Below are positions 12,501 to 23,061 of a stretch of DNA of 64,000 nucleotides, one piece after another. The DNA is from Mesocentrotus franciscanus. Lineage: Eukaryota > Echinodermata > Echinoidea > Camarodonta > Strongylocentrotidae. The notes under the pieces are model-generated. The model saw only the letters and a list, made by a program, of their open reading frames with translations. It searched no databases and had not been told where the DNA came from. The stretch covers positions 8,678,496 to 8,742,495 of the forward strand of contig CP137668.1 in the NCBI GenBank assembly GCA_037976565.1, written 5' to 3'. The number at the start of each line of letters is the position of its first letter. Position 1 is the first letter of the stretch. A program made the translations under genes and the position numbers.

Positions 12501-15358
12501 AGGGCAGCATCGCCCAAAAGTGTAGATGTGTAGATTGTACTAAGATACATCTCCTTTCAAAATTTGAAAGAAATCCGTCATGAAATATGACCTGCAGAGC
12601 GCACAAAAACAGCCACCAAAATACGACCTTTGATCCTATAACAGACGGAACACAGGTGGCAGCATCACCAAACACTAAAGATGTGTACATTGTACTAAGA
12701 CACACCTCCATACAACATTTGAAAGAAATCCGTCAAGAAATGTGGCAGTTAGAGCGCATAAAAGAATATGACCTTTGACCATATAAAAGACGAAACAATG
12801 AGGGCAGCATCGCCCAAAAGTGTAGATGTGTAGATTGTGCCAAGATACATCTCCTTTCAAAATTTGAAAGAAATCCGTCATGAAATATGACCTGCAGAGC
12901 GCACACTAGACACCCACCAAAATATGACCTTTGACCCTATAAAAGACGGAACACTGGAGGCAGCATCAGCAAAATCTATAGGCTTGTAGATCGTACCAAG
13001 ATACACCTTCGCTCAAAATTTGAACAAAATCCCTTGAGAAATGTAGCCTATAAAGCGCACACAAACCATCCACAAAAATATGGGCTTTTACCCTATAGAA
13101 GACGGAACAATGGGGGCAGCATCACCAAAAGTTATAGGTGTGTAGATTATACCAAGATACAACTCCATACAAAATTTGATAAAAATCCGTCAAGGAATGT
13201 GGCAGTTAGAGCCCACACTAGAGTGCACATAAGACATCTATCAAAAAATGACCTTTGACCCTATAAAAGACGGAACACTAGAGGCAGCATCACCAAAATC
13301 TATAGGCTTCTAGATTATACCAAGATACACCTTCGTTTTAAAATTTGAACAAAATCCCTTGAGAAATGTGGCCTATAGAGCGCACACTAACCATCGACAA
13401 AAATATGGCCTTTTACCCTATAGAAGACGGAACACTGAGGGCAGCATCACCAAAAGTTATAGGTGTGTAGATTATACCAAAATACACCTCCATACAAAAT
13501 TTGAAAAAAATCTGTCAAGGAATGTGGCAGTTAGAGCGCACACAAGAATATGACGCGGCGGCGGACGCGGTGGCGGCGGCGGCGTAACGCTGCTGAATCC
13601 AAAGTACCCCACCGGCATACTGCCGGGGGATACAATTATCCCTGGATCACAGATGACTTTCGAGTAACTTAAATTGATGAAATGGGATCTATATGTAGGT
13701 TTATATAGAGAGAATACTATTGAATTAATGTGTTCTTCATAGGTAATAATAACTTATTAGGTTTTTAATAAAGATTTCACCTGCCATCCATTGGGAGATA
13801 TTTTATTGTAAACCTAAAGGAAATTTACATTTTGTCTTTTCCCATCAGTCTGTAAATTCTGTATATTCAAAGTTTTAATTTTAACTCAAAGAGCTAACAG
13901 TAGACACCTCTCCACCCAAAACTTCAAGATAATTGCAATGTTGTACAGTCTGCAGTAAGGCTGCGACGAGTAGTCGAATACTTGAATACTCGCACTGTTG
14001 ACAGCTACTCGAGTACGATTTCTCGTACTCGAATACTCGGCCGCCATTTTTTTTTTTTTTTTTTGCCATTTTTTTGCCATTTTTTCAGTGGTTTTACAAC
14101 CATCTCTGTGTCTCAACCTAATGCGAATAAAGAATACTATTTAAAGCTAACCTACCTTCCTAATTTAAAGGGAAGAGATTTAATAAAAAGTGTCGATTTA
14201 TTACGCAGGAGATCTTTTCTGAGCAAGGTAGCTAGGCCTCCAAAGCGCTGACATAATTCCCATAACAATGGCTGCGCGAGTCCAAAGGCCACATTGCGAC
14301 ATATACATAATCCTTTTCTTGGGTAGCAATGGCTGCGCAAGTCCAAAGTCCGCTTTGCAACATAATCCTTTTTTTTCGGTGTAAGCCTGAGTCAAACCGT
14401 TTAACCGACGGTTAAACGACCGCATTCATCAAAACCGTTTAGCATTTCTTGCTCCGTTTAACCGTTATTTGCACACATTTTGGGAAGTGCTAATAGCCAA
14501 TAAAGATAATCAAGAAACCGCGGTGTAATGTTACACCCAGCTGGGCGCCAGCTGTCTGGCAGCAGCAATCTCTATGAATCAATTTGTAAACAACCATGCC
14601 CCCTTCTCTCTTCGATCCCTATTTCCCTTCACTCTGCAGTACCTTTGTCTGAAATACATTTGAAACCTTGCTTTGCATGTTTTTATAACTGTTGTTGTGA
14701 TGGTATATTCCCCAACAGCTATGCCAAACACTGCCCTCTCTTGAAGAGAAAAAGCAGCTGGTACAAGATTCTCTAGACTCTTTACGGCATGACCACAAGA
14801 GGGCACTCAACCCAACTCCATACAAGGTATGCACACAAATGAACAATTGAATAGTTATGAGTGAATGGGAGGAAAATAGTTTCATCATTGACCTTGTGAA
14901 TTGAATGCACTTATTTGTGAAATGAAACATTTTAGGCACTGCGCACCCTACTGAATTACTGGTAATAATCGATATCTCTGTTCTACACTAATACTCAGGA
15001 ATTGTTCAATATGTGTTATCATGTTTAAGTTTTACCATACATAAGATGTATATGAATTGTGAGAATCTTGACTTCTGCTACATGTTAAATATGACATAGA
15101 AAGTTCATTTGCTTGCTAAAGTGTGCAATTGTGCATATGAAATATTTATCCTTCAACACCCCCCCCCCCCTCCCTTTCTAAAATGCCACCTTACCCATCA
15201 TAGATTCGGTCATTCCATCCATGAATCATCAACACTTTCAGAGAATTACCATCTCTTTCTTTCCCTTTGATTTTGTACAGGTATCTGTGAGTGACCGCTT
15301 GTATCACTTCTTACATGACCTTTGGCTAGCCAATGCTCCCATTGGTGAACTGTACTAG
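484..15358 (+). CDS. NAPRT: Nicotinate phosphoribosyltransferase, 3' part of gene (seven exons, 5' end outside window)
   Basis: The enzyme converts nicotinate plus PRPP to nicotinate mononucleotide, the first step of the Preiss-Handler route to NAD, in the cytosol. Seven exons are visible: 484-568, 8498-8578, 9236-9338, 9615-9700, 11485-11556, 14719-14826 and 15281-15358. All have AG acceptors and GT donors, and the phases chain without a break (85, 81, 103, 86, 72, 108 and 78 nt). Together they encode about 203 C-terminal residues. Hallmarks are [17 protein letters not shown], the conserved GIGTHLVTC and LGGV stretch, [12 protein letters not shown], and the ending [11 protein letters not shown]. 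This matches the order and spacing I know from animal NAPRT. The family is usually about 540 residues, so more than half the protein is encoded upstream. Introns are 0.3 to 7.9 kb and packed with transposons. No internal stop or frame break is seen, so the gene looks functional. The product name is recognised from memory, not searched. Confidence 0.92.
691..1137. mobile_element. Non-autonomous DNA element with internal tandem repeat (MITE-like)
   Basis: The ends are inverted: TATGCCTCTGCCC on the left and GGGCGGAGGCATA on the right. Inside are about two and a half direct repeats of roughly 130-150 bp, each with a 'gcgATATCTC(A)AgAACCA' block and a 'GGTCAAAGGTCACAGAGGTCA' block. There is no coding capacity. 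It lies in NAPRT intron 1. Confidence 0.6.
1138..2348. other. Intron sequence, nothing recognised
   Basis: AT-rich intron DNA. Only short open frames without recognisable protein features are present. A GC-rich patch near 1945-1970 ('CTCAACACTAACAGGC') is weakly inverted relative to 2637-2700 and may be an old insertion edge. Confidence 0.5.
2349..2796. mobile_element. hAT-like non-autonomous element with 6-bp target duplication
   Basis: It begins CAGAGATGCCAACC and ends GGTTGGCATTTCTG, imperfect inverted ends. It is flanked by CTCACA at 2343-2348 and again at 2797-2802. The interior has AATACGAT repeats, poly-T and a short GGGCCCGGGTCCAAC tandem repeat. The superfamily is inferred from the CAG...CTG termini and the duplication length. 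Confidence 0.7.
2960..3528. mobile_element. TTAA-flanked palindromic MITE
   Basis: The ends read TTAAAGGGAAATCC and GATTGCCCTTTAA. The arms carry inverted blocks (AGAAAAATCAGAGCAG on the left, a matching TTTTTCTGC block near 3476 on the right, and AAAGTTATAA / ATAACTTTC). A TTAA target and TTAAAGGG tips are typical of piggyBac- or Kolobok-type MITEs. A second member of the same style is at 47701-48457. Confidence 0.65.
3529..6715. other. Intron sequence, nothing recognised
   Basis: AT-rich NAPRT intron DNA of 3.2 kb. Short open frames exist on both strands but show no domain, no codon pattern and no splice context that would make an exon. No repeat structure was found by eye. Confidence 0.5.
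6716..7019. mobile_element. 304-bp long-hairpin MITE
   Basis: Almost the whole element is an inverted repeat. It starts AATACACCTTTTCACGGTT and ends with the exact reverse complement. Inner matching blocks include GGCGC(C/T)ATCTTAA, CCTCTAGAGGTCA and TGAGCGCACAGCGCAGGCA. The loop is about 20 bp near 6870-6890. TA flanks would fit a Tc1/mariner-type target, but that is uncertain. Transcribed as part of the NAPRT intron it would fold into a long double-stranded stem. Confidence 0.75.
7020..8163. other. Intron sequence, nothing recognised
   Basis: AT-rich intron DNA with a short TA microsatellite near 7358-7376. No exon, RNA gene or repeat structure was recognised. Confidence 0.5.
8164..8445. 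repeat. CT-rich microsatellite / polypyrimidine tract
   Basis: Long runs of CT, CCT and CTTTC, with a C10 run near 8231-8240 and a local direct repeat of a 'CATCCTCCTGCCCATCTCTC' block at 8333-8390. It sits within 60-330 bases upstream of the exon at 8498. Any long Ser/Leu/Pro-rich reading frame across it is an artefact of the repeat. Confidence 0.85.
8498..8578 (+). CDS. NAPRT: NAPRT exon (window exon 2), GIGT motif
   Basis: Acceptor ctttcag ends at 8497 and donor gtgagc starts at 8579. The exon is 27 codons, phase 0 on both sides, encoding [16 protein letters not shown] followed by a segment with NLGGVCK. The GIGT...VTC...LGGV pattern is among the most conserved C-terminal stretches of the family. 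It lies directly after a pyrimidine-rich microsatellite that lengthens the upstream polypyrimidine context. Confidence 0.92.
9236..9338 (+). CDS. NAPRT: NAPRT exon (window exon 3)
   Basis: Acceptor ctgtag ends at 9235 and donor gtgagc starts at 9339. It encodes [18 protein letters not shown], then a segment with [16 protein letters not shown], plus one base of a split glycine codon. This corresponds to the conserved lysine- and proline-containing loop (RIKLS.D..K.T.PG) of animal NAPRT. Confidence 0.92.
9615..9700 (+). CDS. NAPRT: NAPRT exon (window exon 4)
   Basis: Acceptor atttcag ends at 9614 and donor gtaagc starts at 9701. The first two bases complete the glycine codon from the previous exon. 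The exon reads [18 protein letters not shown] then [11 protein letters not shown] and leaves in phase 0. Its first 26 bases recur, diverged, with their own acceptor at 9926-9951. Confidence 0.92.
9918..9951 (+). pseudogene. Partial duplicate of NAPRT exon 4 with its acceptor
   Basis: A run of T then atttcag is followed by a close copy of the first 26 bases of the 9615 exon, encoding GHVLIDLMQ in the same phase. Similarity stops right after that, and no donor or further coding sequence follows. I read it as a relic of a local exon duplication. It could act as a decoy acceptor. Splicing to it would drop most of the exon and read into a non-coding repeat. Confidence 0.7.
9957..10450. repeat. GGGTCAGGGTTAGG-type short repeat around the insertion
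   Basis: Left flank 9963-9982 and right flank 10408-10450 are made of GGGTCAGGG, GGGTTAGGC and AGGCACAAGGGTCA units. They look telomere-like but are short, interrupted and intronic. Confidence 0.5.
9983..10407. mobile_element. hAT-like non-autonomous element with 6-bp target duplication
   Basis: It starts CAGAGATGCCAAC and ends GTTGGCATCTCTG. It is flanked by GGTTAG at 9977-9982 and 10408-10413. Ends are shared with the 2349-2796 element but the interior is different (T-rich, with a GC-rich middle near 10185-10260). It lies in the intron between the exons at 9615 and 11485, inside a GGGTCAGGGTTAGG-like short repeat. Confidence 0.7.
10414..10889. other. Intron sequence, nothing recognised
   Basis: Mixed-composition intron DNA between the hAT-like element and the tRNA-like sequence. 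Short open frames show no recognisable product. Confidence 0.45.
10890..10962 (-). ncRNA. tRNA-like sequence, probably a tRNA-derived SINE head
   Basis: Read on the minus strand it starts ACCAGTG and ends CACTGGT, a perfect 7-bp acceptor stem, followed by an encoded TCCA. A clear B box (GGTTCAAATCC) and an A-box-like TGGTCTGGTGG are present. The anticodon arm is CGCTG/CAGTG with a 9-base loop, so it is not a standard tRNA. The encoded CCA and odd loop suggest a processed tRNA pseudogene or SINE rather than an active tRNA gene. Confidence 0.5.
10963..11484. other. Intron sequence with A-rich tract
   Basis: It ends with a 'CAACAACAACAAAACAAAAAAATT' type A-rich stretch at 11230-11255 after AATAAAGATTT, which resembles the 3' tail of a retroposed sequence. 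Nothing else was recognised. Confidence 0.4.
11485..11556 (+). CDS. NAPRT: NAPRT exon (window exon 5)
   Basis: Acceptor tcttcag ends at 11484 and donor gtgagt starts at 11557. It encodes 24 codons, phase 0 to phase 0: [15 protein letters not shown], then HKLYLKNGK. The N-terminal part continues the RHPFE.SKRAYV stretch of the previous exon, which supports the splice. Confidence 0.9.
11761..13633. mobile_element. Non-autonomous DNA element filled with a dimeric tandem repeat
   Basis: The termini are perfect 15-bp inverted repeats: GTATCCCCCGGCAGT at 11761-11775 and its complement at 13619-13633. The interior is about ten copies of a unit anchored on GACCTTTGACC(C/A)TATAA. The first ones start at 12022, 12168, 12324, 12470, 12625, 12770 and 12926, so spacing alternates about 146 and 155 bp (dimer about 301 bp). 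A GGC-rich tract lies at 13550-13586. Left-half copies are more alike than right-half ones. No transposase is encoded. It lies in the NAPRT intron before the exon at 14719. Confidence 0.75.
13634..14718. other. Intron with fragments of DNA-element sequence
   Basis: At 13960-14040 there are inverted blocks around 'GAATACTCG' and 'CGAGTA' (ctgcgacgagtagtcgaatact and its partial complement), then a long T tract at 14048-14066. At 14395-14470 there are repeated CCGTTTAACCG/CGGTTAAACG blocks. Both look like degenerate non-autonomous DNA elements, but I could not set their ends. A near-repeat 'CAATGGCTGCGC(G/A)AGTCCAAAG' occurs at 14267 and 14328. Confidence 0.4.
14719..14826 (+). CDS. NAPRT: NAPRT exon (window exon 6)
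   Basis: Acceptor cccaacag ends at 14718 and donor gtatgc starts at 14827. It has 36 codons, phase 0: [16 protein letters not shown], then a segment ending LNPTPYK. The LPSL.E and H.R.L.P..Y spacing is that of the C-terminal helix of animal NAPRT. Confidence 0.9.
15281..15358 (+). CDS. NAPRT: NAPRT terminal coding exon
   Basis: Acceptor ttgtacag ends at 15280. The exon reads [20 protein letters not shown], then IGELY and a TAG stop at 15356-15358. The V.LS(D/E)RL motif is the usual end of the animal enzyme; the last dozen residues are lineage-specific. Confidence 0.9.
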   Translation, partial: VSVSDRLYHFLHDLWLANAPIGELY

Positions 15359-15430
15359 ACTTGACTGCTTGGGTCAAAGGTCATAAGGATGCTATACATG
15401 TTTGACCAAACAGAGCGTCGTTCAGCTGCA

Positions 15431-15436
15431 AATAAA
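15431..15436 (+). promoter_or_regulatory. Candidate poly(A) signal for NAPRT
   Basis: AATAAA lies 73 bases after the NAPRT stop codon. It is the first canonical hexamer downstream; other A-rich stretches follow near 15520. Whether it is used, or the 3' UTR runs further, cannot be told from sequence alone. Confidence 0.4.
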
Positions 15437-15583
15437 CGCAAATTGGGTAAAATTAAAAAAGACTAGCAACTCTCTTTCAAGCAACAGCAATATAATTGTG
15501 AATGACGAGTATTAAAATAATAAAAAATCAGTACATGTGTTATTTTTATGTTGCTTTGGTCTGTTTGTAGTAGTACTTATAAG

Positions 15584-15815
15584 GCGGTGTCAGACACAAT
15601 TTTCCTGATCCATCTTGAATAACATAGATAATAGCTATCTAGATAATTCACTTACCTAGGTGACAGACAGAAATTTCCCCTCGAAAAATCCCTGTGATAA
15701 GGGAGAATTTTGTTGGTTTTTTGAGGGATTTTTCGCGTGATAATTGATGACAGACAGCGAATTATCTAGATAGCTATTTTCTAGATAATTGGCCTCTGTC
15801 TGACACTGTCTATAG
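15584..15815. mobile_element. Palindromic MITE downstream of NAPRT
   Basis: Left end GGCGGTGTCAGACACAATTT and right end CTCTGTCTGACACTGTC are inverted. Inner blocks TAGCTATCTAGATAATTC and GAATTATCTAGATAGCTA are near-perfect complements, as are TGACAGACAG and CTGTCTGTCA-type blocks. No coding capacity. Confidence 0.65.
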
Positions 15816-16340
15816 ATTGTCCAGTATTGCACCATGCTGGATCAATTTACTTATGGTGTGAGTGATTGAGCTAGGTCATGATAAATTAATATTGATTTTC
15901 AAGACTTAATGTAGCTAAGGAGTTTAATTTTTATTGTATATTATCTCCTTTCAAAGTTGGACATTTTATGCACTGGTTGATTGTAGATTTGTTTAATTGG
16001 ATATCTGGTCAATAATTGTCACTGTGGCATACCGGTACTGCAGATAGTTATTATCAGTACTTTCTGGCTAGTGATCATGTATATTAACCCTTGAATAATG
16101 ATGCAAGGAAGGTGACATTGGTGTGTAACAATCAGTGTAGGATTTCTCAGTATCCACTTGCCTTCAATAGACTGGCAAGATGATATGCACCGCTACTTCA
16201 CACTGCCTGCTGTGAAGCCTCTGTCCAAATAGAAGTTTATTATCAAACATTTTGCACAAAAGCTATGGTGTAGTATATTTCTTTCTTTAATTATTTGCAA
16301 CACTATGTATTTATGACTATATTTGCCTCATTTTTCATAA
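15816..16340. other. Intergenic sequence, nothing recognised
   Basis: AT-rich DNA between the MITE and the 8-kb TTAA element. It may include NAPRT 3' UTR if the early poly(A) signal is not used. Confidence 0.4.
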
Positions 16341-17827
16341 TTAATCAGGGGGGTGTTTCACTAAGCCCTAAAATCGATCTTAAAATCGATCCGATTGATT
16401 TTAAGGGCCTAAAATCGATTTTGATTTTAGGAGCTGTTTCATGAAATAAATAAAATCGATTTTAGCCTTAAAATCGATTTTAAGTTAGAGTGTGATCCAT
16501 ATCAGTTTTAGGATCAAATTTATTCTTATTCATTCGATTATTGATATGCTATGTTAAGCATTCATTGGCTGTACAGGCGTAAATTTCGACCAACTACAAT
16601 TTGATCATGCATCGGTAAATGGAGAATTCTGTTCAAAATTAATGGCAATTTTTAGGCAATGATTTTTTTTTTTTTTTGGGAAGTCTTTGTTGATAACCAA
16701 GTATTTTTTAAATTATCAAATGAACACCAAGCATGATCAATACCAAAGGCCGCAGTTTAGGCGGCACTCCGGGTTTGGGGATGGCACAATTGCCCTTTTT
16801 TTCAGGTACTTACATGTAAAGTGTGGGGCCTGTTTTCTCCTTAAGCATTCCCTTTTACATCTGATTAATATCCTTTTAATTTATTACAAGTGCACTTTTC
16901 CTTCATGCAATTTGTCCTGTTTTTTAAAGTTCCTCTTGTTACTGTTTTCTTCTCACTCTTAGAAGTGCCCCCTTTATATTCTGTTGTGTGCTCCCTTTTC
17001 TATATTTTTCTTACCATATCTGCTTACAGATATGTGCCGTTATTCCATTCATATACTCTCTCTCTCATTAACATACGACACTCCCATCACAACACTTTGC
17101 TTTCCGCCCCTTTCAAAGTAATTGTTTTGTTCTTTCATGAACCATCCCCCTCAAAAAATAAATAAATATAGTACAAAAATTAATAAATAAACACTAACTT
17201 ATAAGGAAAAAAAAATTGCTAGGATATTTCAATACTCACCATCAAACAAACACACAATCATTGAATCACATCATTGTCCTTTATCATCATTTCATAATTA
17301 CCTGCATACAATCTCATCCATTCATTTTTTTGCCTCTCCCTTTAACTTGTTAAATGACAAACAATACATTGTTTACATACAAAATTAAGTTAACACAGAT
17401 TTAAAAGCTTCAATGTCTAATCAATATGCTTATGGTTTAATGAATGAAATCTACATTTTGTAAATGATGAGCATTGCAAATACATTCAAGGGATACAATA
17501 AGAACATTTGAAATGACACAAATGACAGTGCTATTAAAGTGACAGCCAGTAGTTTAAAGTATTGCAGCTGATATCTGCCCTTGTCTACCGTAGTCAAGGT
17601 ACCTTTTCGGATATTAAAAGAGTAATATTTGTCACCAGGATTGCTGTTACTCATATGGTTGTTAATCTAAACGTGACATACATTGTCATGTAAGGTCATG
17701 CAGTCGGTGATAATGTGTTTTCTTGATACAATAGTTTGTCTATATGAAATGAATCATCAATACTTTTCTATCAGCTTTGAAAAAAATTCTAAGGACATAA
17801 GTCAGAGCTAATATATTTCCTGCAGGA

Positions 17828-17988
17828 CAAATCTGTTTTCACAGCAATCACAAAGTTCTGTTGTTTCTTTTGTATTCTTTATTGTGCAATTGCTACAATA
17901 GCACTTTATCAAATCTGTTTTCACTGCAATCACAAAGTTCTGTTGTTTCTTTTGTATTCTTTATTGTGCAATTGCTACAATAGCACTT
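17828..17988. repeat. 80-bp tandem duplication inside the 8-kb element, first copy
   Basis: Two adjacent copies of a block starting 'AATCTGTTTTCAC(A/T)GCAATC' and ending 'TACAATAGCACTT'. The same pair recurs at 20602-20758, so this small duplication predates the larger internal duplication. Confidence 0.85.
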
Positions 17989-20601
17989 CAGGCATCAACA
18001 GGTAATAATCGATACATAAGTCATGCCATAAGTGCCTCTACATGTAGGAAGAGTTCCAAATAGGCCATCAAATTGATTCACTGCTGCTCAGACGAATTGC
18101 TACTTTGAAATATTCAATTTGAAGTTTTAAGATTTATTGCCATGAACTTAATTATCTGTGCAATGTGAGTTTGGTAACAGGAACCTCCATGACAGAATCA
18201 TAGCTATTTAAATCACCAACAACACTTAAAGAGAAGGTTGAGTTCTGGGAAGAGGTGAAAAAGAATTTGTAAGCGTTATCATTGTTATTATGCAAGTGTG
18301 AAAGAACGTCAGAGAAAAAATGTTCCTTGAAAAGCATGGCTCTTCAAATGCCTTAATATTCTAAATATGGCATGTGACAGCATAAAAATTGGGACGGATT
18401 TATATGCCACATGTTCGTGTAGTCCCATATACATATTTCTGTGTACAGTGCTTGTAACTTTACAAAGACTGGGCCAAATTTCTTATCATTTTGATGATTA
18501 CAGAACCTTGCAGTACACACCAATAATATATACTAGATGATCAACCTTTTCTGATCGGTTCCACACCGTTTCTTTCATAATGCACTCACATGACCAGAAC
18601 TCAACTTTATCTTTAAAAGTGCAGGCCTAAATTGCAGAGCTAATTTAGTGTGGATTATAACTTCGGTCTTATCCTCTAACTGTAGCCTACCTAGTTCTTT
18701 TTTTTTCTTCCGCAAGATTCTAAAATTCTGTTTAAAATACAGGAAATCTTGGAAGTATCATTGAAAATTTTAATTCTTTTAAAATATTATATAACATCTT
18801 ATCAAACCAAAAATCTCATACTCGATGGCAAATTTTAGTACCTTGAATGGAGCATTTTTAATAGCTTCAGAGGAATTAATTGGTAAATCTTATTTAAAAG
18901 AAGCGGTTGGTTGTAAGAGAAAGCGACCAGTCAGTGATACCGAGATCTGTTTCTCATTGTGGTCCTCTTGCTTAAAGCTGGAAAAGGGAGCGTGTATCTG
19001 TAGGCTGGCCGATGTTCCATATGAAGCAGAACGATGCAGGTATTCAGGCTCTGCAGTCTAGAATCAGAATTTAAAGTTACCGGGTATGTAATAAATGAAT
19101 CAATTAATAAATACTAGTTTAATTTTTTTTAAAGTTAGAGTGTGATCCATATCAGTTTTAGGATCAATTTTATTCTTATTCATTCGATTATTGATATGCT
19201 ATGTTAAGCATTCATTGGCTGTACAGGCGTAAATCTGGACTAACTACAGTTTGATCATGCATCGGTAAATGGAGAATTCTGTTCAAAATTAATGGCAATT
19301 TTTAGGCAATGATTTTTTTTTTTTGGGGGGGGGAACAAGTCTTTGTTGATAACCAAGTATTTTTTAAATTATCAAATTTAATACCAAGCATGATCAATAC
19401 CAAAGGCCGCAGTTTAGGCGGCACTCCAGGTTTGGGGAAGGCACAATTGCCCGTTTTTTCAGGTACTTACATATAAAGTGTGGGGCCTGTTTTCTCCTTA
19501 AGCATTTCCTTTTACATCTGATTAATATCCTTTTAATTTATTACAAGTGCACTTTTCCTTCATGCAATTTCTCCTGTTTTTTAAAGTTCCTCTTGTTACT
19601 GTTTTCTTGAAATTTTAAGATTTATTGCCATGAACTTAATTATCTTTGTAATGTGAGTTTGGTAACAATAACCTCCATGACAGAATCATAGCTTTTTAGA
19701 TCACCAACAACACTTAAAAGTGCAGGCCTAAATTGCAGAGCTAATTTAGTATGGATTATAACTTCGGTCTTTCCCTCTAACTGTAGCCTACCTAGTTCTT
19801 TTTTTTTCTTCTGCAAGATTCTAAAATTCTGTTTAAAATACAGGAAATCTTGGAAGTATCATTGAAAATTTTAATTCCTTTAAAATATTATATAACATCT
19901 TATCAAACCAAAAATCTCATACTCGATGGCAAATTTTTGTACCTTGAATGGAGCATTTTTAATAGCTTCAGAGGAATTAATTTGTAAATCTTATTTAAAG
20001 GTAATGCGAAGTTTTGGGAAATTTTGAAATTGGATGGATAGTAGTTCTTTAAATTTTTATCATCATTTCATAATTACCTGCATACAATCTCATCCATTCA
20101 TTTTTTTGCCTCTCCCTTTAACTTGTTAAATGACAAACAATACATTGTTTACATACAAAATTAAGTTAACACAGATTTAAAAGCTTCAATGTCTAATCAA
20201 TATGCTTATGGTTTAATGAATGAAATCTACATTTTGTAAATGATGAGCATTGCAAATACATTCAAGGGATACAATAAGAACATTTGAAATGACACAAATG
20301 AAAGTGCTATTAAATTTGTTTAAAGTATTGCAGCTGATATCTGCCCTTGTCTACCGTAGTCAAGGTACCTTTTGGATATTAAAAGAGTAATATTTGTCAC
20401 CAGAATTGCTGTTACTCATATGGTTGTTAATCTAAACATGACATACATTGTCATGTAAGGTCATGCAGTCGGTGAGAATGTGTTTTCTTGATACAATAGT
20501 TTGTCTATATGAAATGAATCGTCAATACTTTTCTATCAGCTTTGAAAAAAATTCTAAGGACATCATAAGAAAGAGTTAATATATTTCCTGCAGGACAAAT
20601 C

Positions 20602-20758
20602 TGTTTTCACTGCAATCACAAAGTTCTGTTGTTTCTTTTGTATTCTTTATTGTGCAATTGCTACAATAGCACTTTATCAAATCTGTTTTCACTGCAATCA
20701 CAAAGTTCTGTTGTTTCTTTTGTATTCTTTATTGTGCAATTGCTACAATAGCACTTTA
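20602..20758. repeat. 80-bp tandem duplication inside the 8-kb element, second copy
   Basis: Same two-unit array as at 17828-17988, carried along by the larger direct repeat. The units are almost identical to each other and to the first array. Confidence 0.85.
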
Positions 20759-22577
20759 GGCATCAACAGGTAATAATCGATACATAAGTCATGCCATAAG
20801 TGCCTCTACATGTAGGAAGAGTTCCAAATAGGCCATCAAATTGATTCACTGCTGCTCAGACGATTTGCTACTTTGAAATATTCAATTTGAAATTTTAAGA
20901 TTTATTGCCATGAACATAATTATCTGTGTAATGTGAGTTTGGTAACAAGAACCTCCATGACAGAATCATAGCTATTTAGATCACCAACAACACTTAAAAG
21001 TGCAGGCCTAAATTGCAGAGCTAATTTAGTATGGATTATAACTTTGGTCTTATCCTCTAACCTTAGCCTACCTAGTTCTTTTTTTTTCTTCCGCAAGATT
21101 CTAAAATTCTGTTTAAAATACAGGAAATCTTGGAAGTATCATTGAAAATTTTAATTCTTTTAAAATATTATATAACATCTTATCAAACCAAAAATCTCAT
21201 ACTCGATGGCAAATTTTTGTACCTTGAATGGAGCATTTTTAATAGCTTCAGAGGAATTAATTTGTAAATCTTATTTAAAGGTAATGCAAAGTTTTGGGAA
21301 ATTTTGAAATTGGATGGATAGTAGTTCTTTAAATTTTTGATATATTTGGATGCCCCTGTAGATGTATTATAAGCACTAAAAAAATTAGCCCCTGGAACAC
21401 TTCTGCTTTCCAGCAAATTGAATAATCAAAATTTACTGGTGCTCCCGGTAAATTTCAAATATTTCAAATAGCGCCTAAGGCCATTCCATGGTAGCTGCGA
21501 CCATGAAAATCTTAGAATATGCAGTTCCGATATATATTTTCCAAATGGGAATAGCAAATTGGTCGATTGTAGTCAAGAAACATTGTTTTAAAGCTAAAGT
21601 AATATCAGTCTTGAGAGGGCGCTATACAACATAAAGAGTTTACTAAATACTATTTACAATTTCATCACTTTAGACTCGATTTCAACCGCGACGACAATTG
21701 TAAAATCGCATAACCTTCCAATATGTTCATTTGAACCAAATTCATGATCCCATACCAAAACTTTGGAATACCTTTAAAAGAAGTGGTGGTTGTAAGAGAA
21801 AGCGACTAGTCCATGATACCCAGATCTGTTTCTCATTGTGGTCCTCTTGCTTAAAGCTGGAAAGGGAGCTTGTATCTGTAGGCTGGCCGATGTTCCATAT
21901 GAAGCATAACGATGCAGGTATTCAGGCTCTGCAGTCTAGAATCAGAATTTAAAGTTATGTAATAAATGAATTAATTAATAAATACTAGTGTAATTTTTCA
22001 ATCTATCTACAACTTTTGTATTCATGATGATGTCAAATACTTTGATTGCAAAATAAATAAGTAGAAGAATAAAAAATATTCTTTAAAAATTTTGAGACAA
22101 AAGCAGTATTAGCTACAAAAGATAAATAACTGTTTGCTTAGGAAAAAAATCCTTTCATAACCATTTGTGTACATTTTATACAGAATGGGTAAGATGGGTA
22201 TTAAACCTCTTACAAGGATTATGAAAAATGTACTGACTTATGTCTTTTCATTTTTAATGACTGCTGTAGGGGTATGGAAACAATGACAGGCACAGAACAT
22301 ACTGATAAGATCAATTATGGTAACTGATACTGCTTACCTTTTCAACTTGAAGAGATGGACAATAACTTAAGAATGAAAGTCCAGATGTCATAAATTAGCA
22401 GTACATGTAGATGCCATAGCTCTTTATTTTGCAACCTAAGATTTAAAACAGAGATACATATATAATATATGTCATGAAGAGCGCAAATATATTTCTCAGA
22501 AAAATAATTGTCACTGTATCTAATGTGTTCAACAGAACATAAGTACATTTTCATCAGTGATTCTAATTGTGATTTAA

Positions 22578-22763
22578 ATGTATTTGGTCCCACACATTGT
22601 TACCAACCACATGGAAGGTTTTAGACATTTGCAAGATGGACTATTAGAGTTTAATCTTGATCTTGGATATCCTGCTCTTGAACCAAACACTGTTGTACAC
22701 AGAATTAACAAACATTCCCCCGTTGTGAATAGAAGAGAAAGAGATACCTTGACTGGTATATAA
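22578..22763 (+). other. Unidentified open frame in the unique part of the 8-kb element
   Basis: A 61-residue open frame of normal amino-acid composition (contains GFRHLQDGLLEFNLDLGYP and NKHSPVVNRRERD). Its composition looks more coding-like than its surroundings. It lies in the non-duplicated right part of the TTAA element. I recognise no family. It might be a transposase exon fragment or chance. Confidence 0.25.
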
Positions 22764-23061
22764 CAAACAGAGCAGCTTAAATCATACACATGCTCATTAC
22801 AGTTGGTTCAATCACATCTTTATACATTAATTGCTGCCCTATTCTTTGTACAATATTTATCAGTCTGGCTGATGTAGTAATTCATCTATGATTTCATGGT
22901 TGACTTCCCCTTACATTGAATTACCAGTGTGTGATTGTAGATAGAAAATGTAGATAGAAAATGTAAATAAATCCAGTACCTTAACCCTTTAATCATATAT
23001 AAAAATCAAGATAACGCACTCAACAACAAATTAGTAATTTATTTATATGTAGGTCTAGAAG

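Noticed and set aside
11625..13553. Many 60-90-residue open frames on both strands
   Set aside because: All are repeats of the tandem unit in the 11761-13633 element and recur with the unit period.
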